DNA of 64,000 nt from Actinostola sp. cb2023 (GCA_033675265.1 JAUJYZ010000436.1:164082-228081), one strand, 5' to 3'. Numbered from the stretch's first letter, positions 51,616 through 64,000 are shown. Made by a program: numbers and translations. The notes: a model not told the origin generated them from the sequence alone.

Positions 51616-52099
51616 ACATTAAAGTGCCTATCACCCTTATTTTATTTTATTTTATTTTAGAAATCACTTCAATATGAAGTGAATATTGGGATGGTTCAGT
51701 GTTATGTGATTTGAGCTTCGCATTACTGAGTTACAGAGGTTTAAAATCATGACATGCTAATTTGGTGACGTCAGACGAGGTATTTGACATAAATTTATTA
51801 AGTGATTTCAAGTAGCGCTTTGAGCTGAAATAATTAAAAATGATATGGAATTATTAAAGAATGCTATGAAAACTAAGAAACGTTCCTGCAGTTTTAAAAT
51901 GTCAGTAATTTACACTGGAGTGTTTTGTATAATAAATGATGTCTCCTCATACGTCACTTCATTTGCATTTTGAGATTTCAAACCCTTATAACTCACATCC
52001 CAAAGCTCCAAATCACGAAGTATCAAATCCTGCGACTAATTCACTTTACATAGAATACATTTTCGTGATAGCAATAAGCGTGATATATAGGCACTTTAA
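51616..52099. mobile_element. Foldback element, diverged relative of 29138-29609 (copy 2)
   Basis: It shares GGGATGGTTCAGT, TGTGATTTGAGCTTCGCATT and TGACGTCA blocks in inverted arms, with TAAAGTGCCTATCA / TATAGGCACTTTA ends. An AT-rich TTTTATTTTATTTT expansion lies in the left arm. Confidence 0.72.
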
Positions 52100-52529
52100 C
52101 AGCGTGTAAAAAGGTATTGAAGTTGCTGACATTTTAGGCGTTTTGTCCTTCGTCGGAGCAAAAGGGAAATCGATGAAAAATATCGTTGAAACTCTTCTTA
52201 ATTGGACTTCAAAAGATGTTGAAATTCTTTAGTAAATCTTTATACGTACAACAAAGTCGTCATATAATGAAAAATAACCGAGGAACTAGTTAATGAATGC
52301 CGCTAAAATAAATAAAAAATGTAACTCATTCACTCTTTAGGCAGTTCCATACTACTTTTTCCCTTTTTTCCCGTTTTACTACTATTTCATTCGGACGAAT
52401 TTTTTGGGATGGAGTTGTATCATCGCACACGAGAATGGCTCCAAATATGAGCTCACCTTGCGTAAAATGGCGTATCTTGAAACAATTTTGCCGAAGGGGG
52501 GTAGCGCGGGGAAGTTATTCGACTTTAAA

Positions 52530-52727
52530 ATGGCGGACAATGTAAACAAAGCTCCGGTTTCCAAGAATGTGAAACAAGAATGGTTAGAGGAAGACATCGA
52601 AAAACTTGTAACCTTGTGGAGCGAGGAGAAAGTGTTGTACCGATGCCGCCACAAAGATTATTTGAAAAGATGCTCGAGCGGCAAAATCCAAACCGAACAA
52701 GTTGTACACGATTTTGTAGTGTCGTGA
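52530..52727 (+). pseudogene. MADF/Myb-SANT-like fragment
   Basis: An open frame from ATG 52530 encodes Glu-Glu-Asp-Ile-Glu-Lys-Leu-Val-Thr-Leu-Trp-Ser...Val-Leu-Tyr...His-Lys-Asp-Tyr, the first helices of a MADF or Myb/SANT-like DNA-binding domain. It stops after 65 codons, before the last helix would end. It may be the first exon of a small gene, or a remnant of a Harbinger-type transposon's Myb-like protein. The frame is open further upstream to 52404 but without similarity. Confidence 0.45.
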
Positions 52728-53224
52728 GCTAAAAGTTGTAGCTGTGTAAATGTTACGTAAGTCATGTTGTAAGCAAGTTGTGTGCGACAGTTGTAGGCAA
52801 AAATATAGTATAGAACCTCACTAACTCGACCACTCAAGGACTAAGAGAATAGCTCGATATAGCGGGGTGGGGGAATTATGGAATTCGCGCTCTAATATTT
52901 GGAAGTGTAAAAATAAAATGGCGGACGGTTTGTTGAAAAATGTACAAAGTCCCTAAAAATGGCAACGTTATTTTGTTGCAATAGTTATTAACAAAAGAAT
53001 TATAGTAAAACATATACAATACTCCACTGGCCTGCAAATAGTAATAACTAATCTGGGCAGAACAGTGGGATGAAATAGGTAATTATATAGTGAGCTCCAG
53101 AGGAAATCCAAATTCTCAGGATTATGCATTTCTGTTGGAGATGTAGAGAAGAGTTCGAGATAACGGAATGTTATACTGTATCATTGTATTCAATAGTATC
53201 ACATCAATCAAAGGAATTAAATGA

Positions 53225-53350
53225 AAAATGGAAAACGTGGGAAATGAAAAAAGGGAAAAAGGGAAAAAGGGGAAATTTGAAAAAGGGGAAAATGAAAAAA
53301 GGGGAAATTTGAAAAAAGGGAAAAATGAAAAAAGGGGAAATTTGAAAAAT
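53225..53350. repeat. GAAAAAAGGGGAAATTT purine repeat
   Basis: About six irregular units of GAAAAAGGGGAAA/GAAAAATGA. Confidence 0.85.
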
Positions 53351-53420
53351 GAAAAGTGTCATTACTTGAAGCAAGTAGTCCAAGGACTCAGCAAAGACCA
53401 ATACAACGTATATTTTTTTG

Positions 53421-53459
53421 GTGACAATATTTCGGCTAGCCAGACTAGCCTTCTTCAGG
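53421..53459 (-). other. Hammerhead-like core motif
   Basis: On the minus strand CTGAAGA is followed by a strong stem (GGCTAG...CTAGCC) and GAAA, the order of hammerhead ribozyme core elements (CUGANGA, stem II, GAAA). I could not fold stems I and III convincingly, so activity is doubtful. Confidence 0.35.
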
Positions 53460-53690
53460 TTATGGAGAGATTTACAAATGGTAAATACAAATATATAGCT
53501 ATCATTACTTGACCCTTAATATAGCCATCTATCAGTGTAATAATCTTAGCGTCTTTTGCCTTGCGGTACTCTTAAATATAATATTTTTCATCTCTAACTC
53601 GTTCAAATAAATATTTCATAACAATACTGAACGGAAATCTTGCGGGATAATTTTTGTGTTAAATATTTACACAGTGTCATACAATCAACA

Positions 53691-54027
53691 TTATTTTTTG
53701 TATTTCAAAGTCTATGAAAACATTATTAGAAGCGCGCGTAAGTTATTGTAGTACGATGAAAAAAGGTTAAAGCAGTCAGAAAGTTCCACTTTTGCTTAGA
53801 ATTCGTTGCCGAAAAGTAAAAGCTAGTTATTTTGTATTTCAAAGTCTGTGAAAACATTATTAGAATAATAATAGAAGCGTAACTAATGTAGCACGGTGGA
53901 AAAGAGGTTAAAGCTTGAGTTTTTCAAATATTTATATATTTGCTATTCAAGAATTTAAAAAATAAACTTTATAAAGCATGCAGCCAGAAAGTTCGATTTT
54001 TGCATAGAAATCGTTGCAAAAAGTAAA
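53691..54027. repeat. Diverged tandem duplication
   Basis: TTTTTGTATTTCAAAGTCTATG ... ATTCGTTGCCGAAAAGTAAA (53691-53822) is repeated in altered form at 53833-54027, with an insertion in the second copy. Confidence 0.65.
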
Positions 54028-57000
54028 TCCCATTTCTCAGCATTATGGTGACTAGTTTTTAAAGGAATTTTAACTGATATGCGCGCGAGTTGAGTTGAGT
54101 TCGTCCTTCTCTCCCTTGCTTCGAGGGTTTTTCTCCGCCGAAATTCCCCAGTTTTCCTCCCTCAGAAAGCAATAAGATGAGTGTTGTGTGTATAGAAATA
54201 TAGTATAGTAAGAACTCAGTGTACGAAATACTCATTCAAGTGTCGTCTGAGATTTAAAAAAGTAGTCGAAATTACGGAGAGTGACCAAAAATACCAATGT
54301 GTAGTAGACTTGTATTTGAAATTTCATTAAATTTGCATTTCTTACGTTCGATGTCTGATATTAATAATAATAATAATAATAATATCTTTATTTATATAGC
54401 GCTATTTCATGGTATGTCAATAGCGCTTTACAGAGTGATAATGTTTATATTCTTTGAGCCAATTGAATCGCATGCCATATCTCAACTAATTCAATTTGGA
54501 AAGTTATCTCAAAATGAATGGAAAAAAGGGTTTCAATTAAGTCTGAAGCAGAGATAACGCAAAACAAAAGCGATTGAACGAAAATATAAAAATTCAGAAA
54601 TAAAATTTTTACATACAATTTTTTTTAAACAGAAATTTCCCGCGAAAATCGGAGTTTTTCTAAAGAATGGATGGAATTGTTCTGCGAGTTGTTCGGAATA
54701 CTTGAGATAAAGCAAGTTATCTGAGATCACAATTTGGAAAAGATAAGCCGACGGGCGACTGTGTAATATAGAAGGAATGCCACGGATACTAACTTCATAT
54801 ACAATTTTTTTTTCATTTTTTTAATTATTTTTCCAGGAAAGCTACCAAATCAGATAAAATTATTAATGAAAAAATTGAACTTTTTCTAAAAAAATTATGG
54901 TTGAGTTCGCATACAAATTATTTCATCGGCAATTTTTTTTCTATTTTCATTTCTGATTTCTTGTAAATAGCTGAGCATTACCGTATCGCCACTTTAACAT
55001 TCTCAAAATCACTCATATTTAAACATAGTTTGAGACAAAATCTTGAAAATTGAGCCGTTAATAAATCGGAACTTAGCTTTCACGTAGAGAAGGCTTATGG
55101 AAAAAGCTGGTATAAATCCGCATAATTTCTAAAATAGTTTTATCTTCAAAGCTAGCATTTTCTCAAAATAACGGTAAAATTATTGATATTTTTATTTCAC
55201 TTTAGTTATTAAAGTTTGTCTATTTTCATCAAATTGCCCTGTTTTCAAACAACTTTAAGAAGAAAAAGCTTATAATTTCTCTGTTTTCTAATCAAATGTC
55301 TGACCTAATTCAGTTCAAATAGAACAACGCCATAACTGAACTCAAAATCCCGCAACGCAAAATCCCCTTTTTTCTCTCAATTCAAAGCTTCTCGATACTC
55401 ATTGAATATTAATACATTTAGCGCGTCTACCAGGCCAAGACAACTTTTAGAAGCCCTGAGAATCGCAGAAAGCCTGAACTATTTCGCTCTACAACCGATG
55501 TATGTTCAAAGATTTGCATTGTTAAAAAGCAATCTTTCGTTTCGAATACCCACACGGCAGACTATCACCATCTGCGCCGTCTCTTGAACGGAATTCACCA
55601 CCGTCACTTAGAGGCCCGAGGTGTAGTCTAGTACATTTAAAAATTGTCTAGAAGTACGGAGACGTATAATTAAATTTCTAAATTTACTCCCTAAAATGAA
55701 CTCTACAAATACGACTGCTGAACCTGGGGTACAATTAACTCCAAAATTCGTCCTTTTGGGGAATTTCTTATGGCATCACTATCTAAAGGAATTAGTATTG
55801 GTTCCAAATAATACATTTTTCAGTCTTTCCAAAATCGAGCGAATTTAACGGACGATTGCGATTGTTTTGTTTTTAATACGATAGTTTTGAATCCATTTCT
55901 GCAGAAGATTTCACTCGTTTTGAGTGCGAAGAAAACAGCTCGTTTTTGACACTCGGGGAATTTATATTTATCACTGAGAAATTTTGTGTTTAGTCAGTTT
56001 AGTTTCCTTTTTGATGCAATTCGTTGCTTGTTTACACCTGTTTAGTCTGTGAGAGCTGTATTTCGTTATCAAATCCTCCTATTTTTTCTTGTAGTTTGAT
56101 TGTCAACAATTTCCTCTGTTTTACACCAAACACCAAAACATGTCGAAATTCTCCAAAAATACAGGTCAAATTCCACTCTGGCTTCCAAACTTACAACTGA
56201 GTACAAGAATGTTGTACGACTAAACATGACAAAAATGCTTAAAACAGCTTGGTTTAAAGTATTTCTTTCTAATATTTGTAATCATTTTAGCTGAGGATTC
56301 AATATGGGAAGCATTTCAAGACCATTTGGGAATCATTGCAGACCATTTCATGGTTTAAAGGCAAAAGTTACAACCGAAAACACTGCAACTGAAATGATTA
56401 GCGAAGCAACTTTCCCTCTGTTCACTCCAACACAGAACATGTACTCTTCTTCAACTCAAAATAGCCTCAAAATCCTCAAAGTATATCTCTCACCTGCATT
56501 TTCTCTCAAGTTATTGACACTTTGGGACGCGAAATTTATAGCCAAACTTTCAATTTCCCTCTCGTACGCCGATTTGATCTGACTTCGTTCGGAGAAAATT
56601 AATGTTTTAACTTGCAAGACTGTTGTTTGGGTCCGTACAATGGCAGATACCACTCTTTATGAATATTTAATCGCTGACTTTGTATTCTTGGACTGTTGCT
56701 ATAGCTTCCCAGTTTGAAATCGGCCTTGAAATGTACGTATTGAATACTGCGAATGGCATCCAATGTCGCCCTCAACTTTTCAATACATTTCAATACAAAA
56801 AGTTTCAAAAAAAAATTTAACCCAAAGAAAAATCCACAAGATTATTTTTGGAGATCGTAGCATCAAAGCACATTCTAGAATTTACGTTGAGTATGTTATT
56901 TATGCATAGCGGAATTAAACTTTGGCAAAACGGAAACTCAACTCAAATAAACAAAAACGGTTGCGGAATATTTTGCGAGACAAATACTCAACAAATTCTA

Positions 57001-57230
57001 AGTAGAACTTTTTTGCCTTTCAAAATCACAAAACTGTTGAGTAAATGATACAAATTAGAAGAATTGTTGATATGATCACGCAAGCTGCAAGGTCCTTTTG
57101 TCTCTTTTTATTGACTATTTTTAGCTCTTGTTGCTATATTTAGACTAACGATTTTTTTTATTTTGTGCCGTTCAATGTCTGCAATTACTGTTATTCCAAA
57201 TGGCACGATTTTTTTCGTTCAGTTTAGAAG
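54028..57230. other. AT-rich region without recognisable features
   Basis: I see only short, unassigned ORFs and an AATAATAAT...TTATATAGCGC...AGCGCTTTACA fragment at 54363-54437 like that in the UBR5 intron at 25500. Several 60-70-codon frames around 56100-57050 on both strands match nothing I know. Confidence 0.5.
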
Positions 57231-57237
57231 AGTTACT

Positions 57238-57374
57238 GCCCCCGGTTGTACGAGAGCTGGATAGCGCTATCCGTTGGATAAATCTTTATCCCGTGGATAA
57301 CTTTATTAGTTCACAGCATCAACTTATCCACTGGATAAGGGTTTATCTGATCAATAGCTCTATCCACATTTAGT
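57238..57374. mobile_element. Partial GGCCCCGGTT-family foldback (copy 2)
   Basis: CCCCGGTTGTACGAGAGC...TAGCGCTATCCGTTGGATAA with a second arm TTATCCACTGGATAAG. The far CCGGGG end is missing, apparently replaced by the adjoining GCGACCACC repeat. Confidence 0.65.
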
Positions 57375-57710
57375 ACAGTGTTTGACTTAGATACAGTCGA
57401 ACCTCTCGTAAGCGACCACCCTTGTTGTCATGTAAGGTGGTCGCTTATGAGAGGTGGTCGCTTACAAAAGGTAATAATTACAGTGTTTGACTTAGATACA
57501 GTCGAACCTCTCGTAAGCGACCACCCTTGTTGTCATGTAAGGTGGTCACTTATGAGAGGTGGTCGCTTACAAAAGGTAATAATTACAGTGTTTGACTTAG
57601 ATACAGTCGAACCTCTCGTAAGCGACCACCCTTTTCGGTAGGTAAGGTGGTCGCTTATGGGAGGTGGTCGCTTACAAGAGATAAGAAATTTTTACAGTGT
57701 TTGACTTAGA
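57373..57710. repeat. TAAGCGACCACC hairpin repeat, 3 copies plus a worn one
   Basis: Units of about 112 bp (CAGTGTTTGACTTAGATACA plus GTCGAACCTCTCGTAAGCGA plus hairpin), in the opposite orientation to the copies at 23010. Confidence 0.92.
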
Positions 57711-57831
57711 TACATTCAAACCTCTCTTTATGACACTATGACCACCCTATTCACGTGACATCACGTCAAAACAATCCATCGTTTCAACGCTAAGGATCAT
57801 GGTGTAAATACTGTAGGACTAAACATCAATA

Positions 57832-58097
57832 CAGTCAATTGCAAAAATTCTGGCCGCCACGATATATCAATATATCAATATATCGGGTGCATTATGGGTA
57901 ATTAAATAATACTATTTTAAGTTTCCTAACTATAAATGAAGCAAAATGTACAAACAACAAACGTAAGACTAAAAAAACATTATCTAAATATCGTTTCTGG
58001 CGCTAAGGGGAAATTTCGATTATTTAATTACCCATAATGCACCTGATATATTGATATACTGATATTTCGTAGCGGCCATAATTTTTGCAATTGACTG
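57832..58097. mobile_element. TA-flanked foldback MITE, 266 bp (copy 2)
   Basis: CAGTCAATTGCAAAAATT / AATTTTTGCAATTGACTG ends, flanked by TA, with the same internal ATCGGGTGCATTATGGGTAA as the 27988 copy. Confidence 0.88.
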
Positions 58098-58404
58098 TAC
58101 ATATGATATTTGGAAGTCAGACAATTTTCAAAATTATATTTTCACAGCAGAGTATTTTTTCAGATTTCTATCGGTTTGAGTAGACCTTTTTTCCTCTTTG
58201 CTTTTCCGCTACGCTTCTTAAAGAAATCGTACAGCCTTCCAAATATCACAAATAAACATGCCAAACCAAGTTACAGCAAAACAAAAATATTATTGATGAA
58301 AAACCTGCAAAATATAAAGAAACATCACTTGCGGTCTCGTAGCTTGACGTTATCCAAGCCAACCAATCGAATTTGTTTCTTAAAATAACCAGTTTCAAAC
58401 TGGT

Positions 58405-59020
58405 TTTGCGGCTCAAGCATGTTAAGGCTTGACCAGATTCATTACATTAGACCCCCCGCGTGGATTTCAGGTTTTCTATTATAAGTCAGGAAATATGTAT
58501 CGCTTTTTGATAAAATCTTTAGGGTGAAACAAAATATATGTCCTTAATAACTTAGTATGCATAATTACACGATCACGTGATTAATGACGCGTCAATAAGT
58601 CAGTGCGTCAGTCAGTCAGTGCGTCAATAAGTAAGTGCGTCAGTCAGTCAGTCATTGCGCCAGTCAGTCAGTGCGTCACGTGACCTGTTTTAGGCAATAT
58701 CGCCTTACCAATAAAAATATGTCAACCAAATGAGACGGATTATTGTTAGGGACAATGATACAAATACATTAAATCTGATAAACATTATACGCCATTGAAA
58801 CTCGTCAGCGCATTTCCAGAAAACCATTTTTTCCCATAATCTACAAAGTCTGATCACGTGACATGACAATCCCAACATACACAGTTGAATATTCTTCCTT
58901 TTACTGAACTCTACTGATGGAGCGAATTTTGAGAAATTCTACCAAGGTTTCAGTGAGAAAAGCTAAAAAATAAATTTGACTAATATTTGGCCAAATGCCA
59001 AGCCTTAACATGCTTGAGGG
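58405..59020. mobile_element. Possible TIR element with TCAAGCATGTTAAGGCTTG ends
   Basis: CTCAAGCATGTTAAGGCTTG at 58412 is matched by CAAGCCTTAACATGCTTGAG at 58999. The interior contains a GTCAGTCAGTGCGTCA repeat (58585-58682) and no ORF. Confidence 0.55.
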
Positions 59021-59283
59021 GTTTTAAAAAAATCTGCTGTTTGGAAAATGGCGGATTATGTAGTTACCCACAATGCCTTGCGTAAAGAAAATGCTGTACT
59101 TTTAGCTCGCAATGGACTTATACAGCTATTTCAAAATCGTTGTCGGAACAAAAGGCGATAAGCAATAAAACTAGACGAAAGGCGATAGGAGAAAATCTGG
59201 TTTGCTCAAAATAGCTTTAAAATTCACAAACTCTTCACATGGGTTGAACGTTATTGGACCTATTAGGGTGGTTATAATTTGCT

Positions 59284-59315
<32 letters not shown>

Positions 59316-59400
59316 GTAATGATTGCCACGATGCTGTCACGCGGCCAACAAAACATACTCTTAAATTTCTACCTCAATTTCAATCATGGTTAATTCTTAT

Positions 59401-59496
59401 AGTCTCCTTCGCAGCCGCCTGAGGTCGAGTCACGCTATACTTCCTTCCCCCAGGAAGCGTAGCGTGACTCGACATCAGGTGGCTGCGAAGGAGACT
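59401..59496. mobile_element. Short foldback element, 96 bp
   Basis: AGTCTCCTTCGCAGCCGCCT pairs with AGGTGGCTGCGAAGGAGACT; arms of about 42 bp and a minimal loop. A single arm (GGCTGCGAAGGAGACTAG) occurs at about 42128. Confidence 0.88.
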
Positions 59497-59559
59497 AGGT
59501 TTCTTAATCCCAGTTGAATAAATTTAATTTTAATTTTAATTGGATGACATTCTAACGAA

Positions 59560-62270
59560 ATGTTCTCCAATAACACTTTAATGGTATCCTAGTTATAGTT
59601 TAATGATTTCCAGTTGCATTGAAATGGTTTCCTGATTGCAGTCAAATTATTTCCAGTGACACTTTAATGGTATCCTAGTTACAGTTTAATGGTTTCCAGT
59701 TGCAATGAAATGGTTTCCTGATTGCAGTCATGCAAATGGTTTCAAATAACACTTTAATGGTATCCTAGTTACAGTGTAATGATTTCCAGTTGCATTGAAA
59801 TGGTTTCCTGATTGCAGTCAAATTATTTCCAGTGACACTTTAATGGTATCTTAGTTATAGTTTAATGATTTCCAGTTGCATTGAAATGGTTTCCTGATTG
59901 CAGTCATGCAAATGGTTTCAAATAACACTTTAATTTACTAGTTACAGTGACAGTTGCTTGAAATGGTTTCCTGATTGCAGTCAAATTATTTCCAGTGACA
60001 CTTTAATGGTATCCTAGTTATAATTTTGTTTTCCAGTTGCATTGAAATGGTTTCCTGATTGCAGTCAAATTATTTCCAGTGACACTTTAATGGTATCCTA
60101 GTTACAGTTTAATGGTTTCCAGTTGCATTGAAATGGTTTTCTGATTGCAGTCAAATTATTTCCAGTGACACTTTAATGGTATCCTAGTTACAGTTTAATG
60201 ATTTCCAGTTGCATTGAAATGGTTTCCTGATTGCCGTCAAATGGTTTCCAATAACACTTTAATGGTATCCTAGTCAAATTATTTCCAGTGACACTTTAAT
60301 GGTATCCTAGTTATAGTTTAATGATTTCCAGTTGCAATGAAATGGTTTCCTGATTGCAGTCAAATTATTTCCAGTGACACTTTAATGGTATCCTAGTTAC
60401 AGTTTAATGGTTTCAGTCAAATTATTTCCAGTGACACTTTAATGGTATCTTAGTTATAGTTTAATGCAGTTGCATTGAAATGGTTTCCTGATTGCAGTCA
60501 TGCAAATGGTTTCAAATAACACTTTAATGGTATCCTAGTTACAGTGTAATGATTTCCAGTTGCATTGAAATGGTTTCCTGATTGCAGTCAAATTATTTCC
60601 AGTGACACTTTAATGGTATCCTAGTTACAGTTTAATGGTTTCCAGTTGCAATGAAATGGTTTCCTGATTGCAGTCAAATTATTTCCAGTGACACTTTAAT
60701 GGTATCCTTTGAAATGGTTTCCTGATTGCAGTCATGCAAATGGTTTCAAATAACACTTTAATGGTATCCTAGTTACAGTGTAATGATTTCCAGTTGCAAT
60801 GAAATGGTTTCCTGATTGCAGTCAAATTATTTCCAGTGACACTTTAATGGTATCCTAGTTATAGTTTAATGATTTCCAGTTGCATTGAAATGGTTTCCTG
60901 ATTGCAGTCAAATTATTTCCAGTGACACTTTAATGGTATCCTAGTTATAATTTGTTTTCCCAGTTGCATTGAAATGGTTTCCTGATTGCAGTCAAATTAT
61001 TTCCAGTGACACTTTAATGGTATCCTAGTTACAGTTTAATGGTTTCCAGTTGCATTGAAATGGTTTCCTGATTGCAGTCAAATTATTTCCAGTGACACTT
61101 TAATGGTATCCTAGTTATAATTTATTTTTTTCCCAGTTGCATTGAAATGGTTTCCTGATTGCAGTCAAATTATTTCCAGTGACACTTTAATGGTATCCTA
61201 GTTACAGTTTAATGGTTTCCAGTTGCATTGAAATGGTTTTCTGATTGCAGTCAAATTATTTCCAGTGACACTTTAATGGTATCCTAGTTACAGTTTAATT
61301 TTTCCAGTTGCATTGAAATGGTTTCCTGATTGCCGTCAAATTAACACTTTAATGGTATCCTAGTCAAATTATTTCCAGTGACACTTTAATGGTATCCTAG
61401 TTATAGTTTAATGATTTCCAGTTGCAATGAAATGGTTTCCTGATTGCAGTCAAATTATTTCCAGTGACACTTTAATGGTATCCTAGTTACAGTTTAATGG
61501 TTTCCAGTTGCATTGAAATGGTTTCCTGATTGCAGTCATGCAAATGGTTTCAAATAACACTTTAATGGTATCCTAGTTACAGTGTAATGATTTCCAGTTG
61601 CAATGAAATGGTTTCCTGATTGCAGTCAAATTATTTCCAGTGACACTTTAATGGTATCCTAATGATGGTTTCCAGTTGCAATGAAATGGTTTCCTGATTG
61701 CAGTCAAATTATTTCCAGTGACACTTTAATGGTATCCTTTGAAATGGTTTCCTGATTGCAGTCATGCAAATGGTTTCCAATAACACTTTAATGGTATCCT
61801 AGTTACAGTTTAATGATTTCCAGTTGCATTGAAATGGTTTCCTGATTGCAGTCAAATGGTTTCCAATAACACTTTAATGGTATGCTAGTTACAGTTTAAT
61901 GATTTCCAGTTGCATTGAAATGGTTTCCTGATTGCAGTCAGTCAGTGAATTTAATGGTTCCTAGTTACAGTTTAACATCAGTAATGGTTTCCAATAACAC
62001 TTTAATGGTTACTAGTTTTAATGATTTCCAGTTGCATTGAAATGGTTTCCTGATTGTAGTCAAATGGTTTCCAATAACACTGTAATGGTATGCTAGTTAC
62101 AGTTTAATGATTTCCAGTTGCATTGAAATGGTTTCTTGATTACAGTCAAATGGTTTCCAATAACACTTTAATGGTATGCTAGTTACAGTTTAATGATTTC
62201 CAGTTGCATTGAAATGGTTTCTTGATTACAGTCAAATGATTTCCAGTGACAGTTTAAGGGTTTTCTAAAT
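59560..62270. repeat. 2.7-kb satellite of 86-bp units
   Basis: About 31 units of GTCAAATTATTTCCAGTGAC plus ACTTTAATGGTATCCTAGTT plus ACAGTTTAATGGTTTCCAGT plus TGCATTGAAATGGTTTCCTG plus ATTGCA, with a variant using CATGCAAATGGTTTCAAATAAC. Internal AATGGTTTCC motifs suggest an older subunit of about 21 bp. Confidence 0.96.
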
Positions 62271-62659
62271 TACTTTTGAATGATTAAGTTAACTACAATG
62301 ATAATCTCTCGATCTAGGCAGCTTTAGCCGCATTTATTTCATCTTTCACATCAAAACAAGGTCATCAGTTCCCATGTGAAACGAAAAACATAGAGAGTAT
62401 TAATGAAGCGTTCCAATTACATTAAAACGGTTTCCTGATGACATTTGAAGGGCTTTTTAATTACTATTGAATGGTTTTCAATTGAAACAAGGATTTTCAG
62501 ACCAAATTAAATTGAACTGGAACATTGAGGGCAAGATAAAGTATTTCATTCAAAGACAAACCGATCTGGTCGGAAAACAATATATAAGCAAGCGACCACT
62601 AAATCTGTTTTTTGCTCAATTTCTCAGCTGAACACTTTATAATTAAAGCTGTACCACAC

Positions 62660-62925
62660 ATAAGCGACCACCTTAACTGACAACAGAGGTTCGACTGTAT
62701 CTAAGTTAAACACTGTAATTATTACCTCTTGTAAGCGACCACCTCCCATAAGCGACCACCTCCCATAAGCGACCACCTTACCTGACAACAAGGGTGGTCG
62801 CTTACGAGAGGTTCAACTGTATCTAAATCAAACACTGTAATTATTACCTCTTGTAAGCGACCACCTCTGATAAGCGACCGACACCAGGGATGGTCGCTTA
62901 AGAGAGGTTCGATTTTATACTCATT
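62660..62925. repeat. TAAGCGACCACC hairpin repeat, about 2.5 copies
   Basis: Same family and orientation as 23010-23325 (AAACACTGTAATTATTACCT, TAAGCGACCACCTC, GGTGGTCGCTTA). Confidence 0.9.
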
Positions 62926-62929
62926 TGCA

Positions 62930-64000
62930 GCTACTTGTCATACACTATATCCGCCCTATTATATTAGAAAATGACTATGTTTATACGTCGGCTTAAGAGG
63001 GGTGGGGAGGGGGTGTTATGTTTATATCAAACCTGCAAACTTCGCGTTGATCTCGATCAGAGAGAAATTGCTAGTCATTTTGCTCTCACAGTGACTTCAT
63101 GGTGATTTTAACTTCGTCACTAAATTCGTCGTGTATTTTACAGGATTAGAAGAAAAAAAAGTTCATATATAATATGAGTTAAGATATAAGTACTACGAAC
63201 TTTGCCGTGTACGACAATTGTGATTGATATGATAAAGTGAGCATTTTCTATTTTCGGTCGAAGATCAGATGAAGAATCGATCGAGAAAGCAAACTAGCGC
63301 GTCGAATTTTGACCGTCGTCGTCTTCACTATTTTATGCCGACGTCAAAACTAGGCAATTACTGAAACTGGGTCTTCTCCAGAAAGTTTCGCCCCGGTGAA
63401 ATATCAAATATTTGACCACTGATTTGACAAACAAATATGTTATACAGCGTTTTAGGAATGCTTAGATTAAAGCGAAAACATCCCAAGAATAACACATGAA
63501 GTAATATAAACATACCCGAATGAGATGTCGTTTGACCGATGTCGAATGTTCAAATCCTCTATCTCGTAAGCCAGGAATTGGCATAGATAGCATAATATTC
63601 AGAAAACCATGAATTAAAAACTGCTTCTCTCCCCTTTTCCTTGCCGCTTCGTGGGGATTTCCACTGAATTTCACTCGCGTTTTCCGATGTTGACGGCTTT
63701 GTTGGATGCTATGCTTCGCTCGTTTGAAACGATTATGAAAATGGAGTCAGGTTTTGCTGTCAAATCTACCATCTGCTCTCTGTTCGTCTATCAATATTCA
63801 TGTATTCAGAATTGAAGATTGTCAACCGGCCAAAGTCGAAAACAATAGCTTAATACAAGCGTGGTATATAGTGTGCAGCAAATGCATATCCGTTGTTTTT
63901 GCGAACGGAAAAATTCGCCCACGAACTCAGAAATTTTCCCCTGCGTCAGATCTAATGATTTACTTTCTTTTACATTGAATATTTAAATCAGTAAAAACTC
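62930..64000. other. Right-hand flank, no recognisable gene
   Basis: Non-repetitive sequence with short frames on both strands (for example minus 63462-63674 and plus 63754-63978) that I cannot assign. Upstream CACNB exons could lie beyond this edge. Confidence 0.4.

Larger units (their letters stand above)
49059..52400. other. Upstream flank or first intron of CACNB; no confirmed exon
   Basis: It contains a 136-bp hairpin at 49227, a worn CCGACCACCTGAC fragment near 49880-49985, the 82-bp minisatellite at 50035-50640, a T-rich TTTTGAGATAATCA stretch at 51270-51480, the 51616-52099 foldback element and a candidate small exon at 50754. No SH3-coding exon was recognised. Confidence 0.5.

Noticed and set aside
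54028..57230. Several 60-90-codon frames as small genes
   Set aside because: AT-rich sequence yields such frames by chance; no motif, splice structure or similarity was seen.
57373..57710. tRNA genes suggested by GGTTCGACTGTAT
   Set aside because: No cloverleaf or A box could be built around the B-box-like motif.

Overview
The window is animal (metazoan) nuclear DNA. It is AT-rich, intron-rich, and full of microsatellites, minisatellites and small inverted-repeat transposons. Two multi-exon genes can be read through GT/AG splice sites with consistent phases. Both families (a UBR5/hyd HECT ligase and a voltage-gated calcium channel beta subunit) exist in animals. The repeat style suggests a marine invertebrate, possibly a non-bilaterian, but I cannot name the species.

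Region 1, positions 1-38702, + strand: the 3' part of a UBR5-like HECT E3 ubiquitin ligase gene. I assembled 31 exons covering about 7.7 kb of coding sequence (about 2,577 codons). The frame is kept across every junction except inside exon 22, which needs one extra base. The 5' end lies left of the window. Compared with UBR5 as I know it, two hallmark domains are absent: the cysteine-rich UBR box and the PABC/MLLE domain that normally interrupts the HECT N-lobe. The HECT domain is otherwise complete, including the catalytic cysteine in the last exon.

Region 2, 38703-43115: intergenic space between two converging genes, filled with pyrimidine-rich repeats and foldback elements.

Region 3, 43116-49058, - strand: the 3' part of a CACNB-type calcium channel beta subunit gene. 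Five exons encode most of the guanylate-kinase-like domain and a long Tyr/Gln/Gly/Asp-rich tail. The SH3 half is not found in the window. A possible short alternative first exon lies at 50754-50786.

Region 4, 49059-64000: no firm gene. It holds a MADF/Myb-SANT-like fragment (+ strand, about 52530-52727), further copies of repeat families also seen in region 1, and a 2.7-kb satellite of 86-bp units.

Repeats explain most of the non-coding DNA. Three minisatellites exceed 2.5 kb (28-32-bp units at 34390-36980, 35-bp units at 44033-46645, 86-bp units at 59560-62270). In the intron at 9913-13148 a tandem array has been split twice by mobile elements, and neighbouring array copies preserve the empty sites. 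One insert is Helitron-like (10500-11547). The other is a 1.29-kb foldback element flanked by TTAA (11601-12886). The two genes have no evident functional link; they are convergent neighbours.
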